Source: Candidatus Thorarchaeota archaeon (GTDB lineage Archaea > Asgardarchaeota > Thorarchaeia > Thorarchaeales > Thorarchaeaceae). Taken from it: 64,000 bases of DNA. The stretch is from positions 1 to 64,000 of the forward strand of contig SDNP01000014.1 in assembly GCA_004524445.1 (NCBI GenBank). The letters run 5' to 3'. Made by a program: the position numbers and the translations under genes. Positions 60,425 through 64,000 of the stretch are shown here, piece after piece. The notes beneath the pieces were generated by a model, which saw only the letters and a program-made list of their open reading frames with translations, ran no database searches and was not told where the DNA came from. The stretch's first letter is position 1. Each line of letters begins with the position of its first letter.

Positions 60425-62383
60425 TCATGCTAAGTAAGTGGGGCAAGGCCAGTTATCACATTGTAGACAATTGACACACTTTTCTTCATCGACAACAATT
60501 CCATCATCGGTCAAAATCAATGCCGCATGTTCGCATTGTGCTACACAGGTTCCGCATCTTTGACAAAAAATAGCTCGTTTGACCGCCCTGTTCATCATCT
60601 CTGTTAGTTTGCTGATACTATCTTCGCCGTCTCCTCTCACAATCACAGATCCAGAGGTGAATAGGTTAATTGTACCATTTTCGGACTTAGTTCGCAATGC
60701 ACCTATTTCTTCACTAGTTTTGGTAGGCCCAAAGATGGGAAATACCTTGGAAACCCGAGTAATATCAACGCCTCCCGAAAACTGCCCCTCAAGGCTATAT
60801 GGAGCTGCAACGCAGGGAGAGATTCCCTTGGTGATGCTGAGGTTTAGAGTATCAGATGGAGAGGGACGCTCAGATTTGATTGAAAGATTCATTCGTTTTG
60901 CTAACTTCCTTTGCCCACTGGGCAAGCTCTTCCAGCGCCAAAAGCCATGGGTGACCCATTCTTCTGGATAATCTAACCTCTTTGACCAATCATGAAGAGT
61001 TTCCATTAACTGTTTGAATTCTTCTGGATGGGTTTCTTCCAAGCTGTTTAACTCCTCTAGTGGCGAAGAGGGGCAAAGGTAGCAGCCAATCCTATGATAC
61101 CCCATATTATAGAGCGCGTTGAACGGTGCCTGTTCCCGAAAGATGTAAAGCCATACTTCTAGCGCATTCCAATTCTGTATTGGGTTGGCACCAGTCTGTC
61201 CGGGTACCCAGGGATTTGAGGTGACACGTGGTTCCTTTGATCGTTGAAAGGATTCAAGTTTTCTCTGACCCATGAATGAGAGACTCTCTCCACCGAGTTC
61301 TTCCGAAATGGTGGTTGCTGCAGGCCCAAGTTTCAGAATCTTACAACACCAGCGAAAGTCCCTAGCGGGAGGACCAAAAACCTCTACAGATTCCCAAAAA
61401 TGATCGCGAGCCTTGGCACCAAGAACTTCAACCCCCCGGTCTTTCGCAAACTCCCTCACATATCGTACCGTTTCAGGGAATTCAAGACCGGTGTCTACAA
61501 AGAACAACGGGGGACTATAATCAAGAGCCTTCTCTACAACAAGATATGTTGCAAGAGAATCTTTGCCACCGCTGAAACCGACTACTGGAGTTGCTTCTGT
61601 TCGATGGACTATACGTTTGATAAAGGAGATGGCTTCTTCTTCAATCGATTCCAAGTCAGTCTGATTTGCTGCAACAGCCTTATCCCATGAAGAGGACACT
61701 GAGTTGACGCGTGGTGGTTCTGGATCTGCTGCCTCTCTTATCTTAATTGCATAACCTTTCTCAGCCTTGGCCATCTCATCGCCTGACATTCTGGCTGTAC
61801 CGACTGCTATAACTTCTCCATCTGGATTCAGAATCCAGACTTCATCCCCAACCTCTATTTCTGAGTCACAACCTATAATCCCAGGCATCAGCAAGTTTGC
61901 ACCATCCTTGAGAAACTTCAAAATGCCATCATGGCTCGAAACCCATTTCTGCTTACTGACTGGTGCTAACCGACGGGCACCCTCCAGAGTCAGAAGTAGA
62001 GAATAATCTAGTTCCGGGATATCAAAACGAAGACGAGCGATAACCAACCCATCTACAATAATCTCATACATCGAATCAAGGCCTGAGATTTTGCTCATAA
62101 CTACAGTCTTATCGGGCGGAAGTAGTTTTTCAGCCACGCCCTCGCCAAATTGCCTGTCAATTACCCGTTTGGCTCGCCTTAGATGGCCTTCCATTGCTGG
62201 AAAGGGGTCTCCTGGAGGAGAGATTTGAACGCGTCTAGACTCTTCTCCACACAAGGAACATTCTGTTTCGGATATCCTCGGAACATTGCAGTTATCACAC
62301 CAGAATAACCTTATCTCAGCTAAGAAGGGGGCATGGCCTCCTCTATGCTTACTACCTCTGGATTTCCGAGCCAGCCAAATCAA
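60425..62383 (-). CDS. PAPS-reductase-like PP-loop protein with zinc ribbon, PUA-like domain and ferredoxin tail
   Basis: 652 residues. N-terminal zinc ribbon (CDNCNVPRISETECSLCGEE), a PUA-like domain (about 165-235, VGDEVWILNPDGEVIAVGTAR), the PP-loop FSGGKDSLATYLV with FVDTGLEFPET, RWCCKILKLGP and CYLCPSSP, and a two-cluster ferredoxin (CQRCGTCVAQCEHAAL, CVNCLQCDNWPCP). Archaeal relatives are annotated as PAPS reductases, but the PUA domain hints at RNA modification with sulfur. The reaction is not established. Only the TTG 62383 start is available. Confidence 0.85.
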   Translation of the reverse strand: MIWLARKSRGSKHRGGHAPFLAEIRLFWCDNCNVPRISETECSLCGEESRRVQISPPGDPFPAMEGHLRRAKRVIDRQFGEGVAEKLLPPDKTVVMSKISGLDSMYEIIVDGLVIARLRFDIPELDYSLLLTLEGARRLAPVSKQKWVSSHDGILKFLKDGANLLMPGIIGCDSEIEVGDEVWILNPDGEVIAVGTARMSGDEMAKAEKGYAIKIREAADPEPPRVNSVSSSWDKAVAANQTDLESIEEEAISFIKRIVHRTEATPVVGFSGGKDSLATYLVVEKALDYSPPLFFVDTGLEFPETVRYVREFAKDRGVEVLGAKARDHFWESVEVFGPPARDFRWCCKILKLGPAATTISEELGGESLSFMGQRKLESFQRSKEPRVTSNPWVPGQTGANPIQNWNALEVWLYIFREQAPFNALYNMGYHRIGCYLCPSSPLEELNSLEETHPEEFKQLMETLHDWSKRLDYPEEWVTHGFWRWKSLPSGQRKLAKRMNLSIKSERPSPSDTLNLSITKGISPCVAAPYSLEGQFSGGVDITRVSKVFPIFGPTKTSEEIGALRTKSENGTINLFTSGSVIVRGDGEDSISKLTEMMNRAVKRAIFCQRCGTCVAQCEHAALILTDDGIVVDEEKCVNCLQCDNWPCPTYLA

Positions 62384-62395
62384 TCCTCACTAAAT

Positions 62396-63061
62396 CTATT
62401 TCTTTGCACCTTTAATTATGTCAATGCCTCTGCTTGCGCCAATCCTAGTAGCACCGGCATCAATCATCGAGATTGCATCTTCATAGGTTCCAATTCCGCC
62501 AGCGGCCTTGATGCCGAGGGCATCACCGACTGTGTCTTGCATGATTCTAACGTCCTCAATGGAAGCGCCACGTGGACCAAATCCTGTTGATGTCTTTACA
62601 AAATGAGCCCCGGCTTTCTTCACCGTTTTACAGGCAGTTACAATCTCATCCTCTGTTAGGTACCCAGTTTCGAGGATTACTTTTACCGTATTGCTTTTTG
62701 CGGCTTTGACAACGGCAGCTATGTCTTTTTCCACCCCTTTCAGATTTCCAGATTTCAACATACCGAGGTTCATCACCATGTCAATCTCTGTGGCTCCCTT
62801 CTCCACGGCTGATTTCGTTTCAAAGGCCTTGGCATCCGTCAACATAGCACCAAGAGGAAACCCCACAACACTGCAGACCTCAACATCACTATCCTTGAGT
62901 TCTTCCAAGGCGATTTCAACACAGCAGCTATTTACGCATACTGTTCCAAATTCATTTTCAACCGCCTCATGACAGAGCTCCCGAATCCTGTCCTCAGTGG
63001 CAATAGGCTTCAATTCCGTATGGTCAATCATCTTGGCGAGTTTCTTCGCTGAGAGTTCCAA
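62396..63061 (-). CDS. deoC: Deoxyribose-phosphate aldolase
   Basis: 221 residues, class I aldolase that splits deoxyribose 5-phosphate into acetaldehyde and glyceraldehyde 3-phosphate. IDHTELKPIATEDRI, the VKVILETGYL lysine and the Schiff-base Lys in AHFVKTSTGFGPRGAS are all present. TTG start. Confidence 0.96.
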   Translation of the reverse strand: MELSAKKLAKMIDHTELKPIATEDRIRELCHEAVENEFGTVCVNSCCVEIALEELKDSDVEVCSVVGFPLGAMLTDAKAFETKSAVEKGATEIDMVMNLGMLKSGNLKGVEKDIAAVVKAAKSNTVKVILETGYLTEDEIVTACKTVKKAGAHFVKTSTGFGPRGASIEDVRIMQDTVGDALGIKAAGGIGTYEDAISMIDAGATRIGASRGIDIIKGAKK

Positions 63062-63129
63062 TCATATCAGCTCCGAAATTGAAGCACGTTTTGGAAGGCT
63101 ATTAATCCCTTCGAAAGCACAATTTCCTA

Positions 63130-63465
63130 CTATCTTCCACCAAGATAACTACGAATATCATCAAGAACTTCTTTCTGGAGCCGTATCACATCATGTACCT
63201 CGATCTCTTCCGCATCTTTGACTACAGAATTTAGTTGTACAACGGTTCCAACCGCTTCGACTTTGGCAAAATCAACAGGGAACTCAACTTCTGCTCCCTT
63301 CACAATAAGCTCAGATCTAGTAGGATGGAGAGCAATTCTGATACTTCTGACAATACCAATGCGACGAGCATTACTATCTAAGACCTCTTTCCCGAGAATA
63401 CGTCCGGGCATACTGAGCTCGTAAAGCTCTGCTTCAATACTTGGCATGGCCTCCTTGGTTGTCAT
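63130..63465 (-). CDS. PRC-barrel-domain protein
   Basis: 111 residues. The beta-rich pattern GRILGKEVLDSNARRIGIVRSIRI, ELIVKGAEVEFPVDFAKVEAVGTVVQL is PRC-barrel-like; such proteins join RNA-processing or membrane complexes in archaea, sometimes interacting with CdpB or FtsZ. Role unknown. ATG 63465 has AAGGAG eight bases upstream; the track begins 26 codons earlier without such a site. Confidence 0.78.
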   Translation of the reverse strand: MTTKEAMPSIEAELYELSMPGRILGKEVLDSNARRIGIVRSIRIALHPTRSELIVKGAEVEFPVDFAKVEAVGTVVQLNSVVKDAEEIEVHDVIRLQKEVLDDIRSYLGGR

Positions 63466-63565
63466 ATATTGTTGGCTCCTTATACTATGATAAACGTGTA
63501 GGAGTCTTTTTAGACTGAGTATTATCAAGAATATTGGAAGCAATCAATACAAGCGTGCGTGTTTG

Positions 63566-64000
63566 ATGTTGTCAAGAATAGAACCTGCAGTCGAATGGCC
63601 CCTCATCAAAAAGGGAGCAATAGAATACAGAGAGTACCAATTCAACTTGGCGGAAATTGCCTCAAAGGAGAGTACATTGGTTGTATTGAGCACTGGTCTA
63701 GGAAAGACAATAATTGCAGTTCTAGTAGCTGCAAAGGTTCTTTCAAAGGATTCCGATGCTAAGGTGTTATTCTTAGCTCCATCGCGGCCTCTTGCAGATC
63801 AACAGGCACGGTTTCTGAAGAGGACACTGGATATTGACAACGACCAAATCGCATGCCTCACTGGACAGGACGGCCCCGAGGCAAGAGCCGATGCCTGGAA
63901 CGGCCTTAGAGCTATTGCTATGACTCCGCAATCACTACAAAACGATATAGTACAAAGAAGCTATGATTTGAGCGATGTCGCATTAATCGTATATGATGAG
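63566..64000 (+). CDS. hef: Hef-type (FANCM/Mph1-like) helicase, 5' part only
   Basis: Open to the right window edge, so it is missing from the ORF track. 145 codons visible: RIEPAVEWPLIKKGAIEYREYQFNLAEIA, Walker A VVLSTGLGKTIIAVLVAAKVL, LAPSRPLADQQ, MTPQSLQND, and the start of the DEAH box (IVYDE). These are the SF2 motifs of Hef, which acts on stalled replication forks. A nuclease domain would be expected further on. ATG 63566; a TTG directly before it is also in frame. Confidence 0.9.
   Translation, partial: MLSRIEPAVEWPLIKKGAIEYREYQFNLAEIASKESTLVVLSTGLGKTIIAVLVAAKVLSKDSDAKVLFLAPSRPLADQQARFLKRTLDIDNDQIACLTGQDGPEARADAWNGLRAIAMTPQSLQNDIVQRSYDLSDVALIVYDE

Overview
The window is archaeal chromosome. 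The information-processing genes are archaeal/eukaryote-like: eL31, aIF6, eL20, prefoldin alpha, FtsY, SecE, Spt5, the L11-L1-P0-P1 stalk operon, NMD3, aIF1A, RIO1, a Dim2-type KH protein, topoisomerase VI A and B, aIF2-beta, an RPA-like OB protein, FEN1, aEF1-beta, CDC48 and a Hef-type helicase. TTG and GTG starts with GGAGG/GGTGA Shine-Dalgarno sites are common, and three of four tRNA genes look interrupted. Large secreted or membrane proteins, an Alg7/DPAGT1-like transferase beside a ribophorin-I-like membrane protein, FtsZ and glycine decarboxylase PA/PB would fit an Asgard (for example Thorarchaeota-like) archaeon. That placement is inference; no 16S rRNA gene is present.

Layout. 0.5-1.5 kb: a ferritin-like DPSL gene and a Fur/PerR-type regulator diverge around a perfect 7-1-7 inverted repeat. 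1.8-4.6 kb: the conserved eL31-aIF6-eL20-pfdA-ftsY cluster, then argF and a PfkB-type sugar kinase. 6.6-11.6 kb: ftsZ-secE-spt5, then a leader ORF and the L11-L1-L10-L12 operon, which ends in a hairpin/T-run. 11.6-27 kb is accessory: surface proteins, an HDAC-like hydrolase, a methyltransferase, tRNA-Arg, a 1927-residue membrane protein with a clan-CD-protease-like ectodomain and a 54-residue membrane partner, a tRNA 3'-end fragment, an aspartoacylase-family gene with a partial downstream copy, a NosD-like membrane protein and an amino-acid permease. 27.5-42 kb is metabolic: MFS transporter, radical SAM protein, thiL, tRNA-Thr, tRNA-Leu, mobB, a structured G-rich intergenic element, a Gfo/Idh oxidoreductase, a MoaD-methylthiotransferase fusion, gcvPB/gcvPA, a Trm112-like protein, tRNA-Gln and an HD hydrolase. 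42-46 kb: the putative N-glycosylation pair. 46-52 kb: the nmd3-aIF1A-rio1-KH-top6B-top6A run. 52-64 kb: DUF424, aIF2-beta, RPA-like, fen1, zinc ribbon, aEF1-beta, cdc48, ribL, a membrane glycosyltransferase, a PP-loop/ferredoxin protein, deoC, a PRC-barrel protein and the start of hef.

Most notable: (1) a C2HC zinc finger inserted in the NGN domain of Spt5; (2) a natural MoaD/ubiquitin-like to tRNA methylthiotransferase fusion with a G7 run at the junction; (3) the 1927-residue protein joining a caspase/gingipain-like ectodomain to a cytoplasmic alpha-solenoid, translationally coupled to a small membrane protein; (4) a secreted DOMON domain apparently split by an FKBP domain, in a ribophorin-I-like protein next to an Alg7-like gene; (5) non-canonical tRNA introns; (6) a G-rich intergenic element with two mutually exclusive stems.
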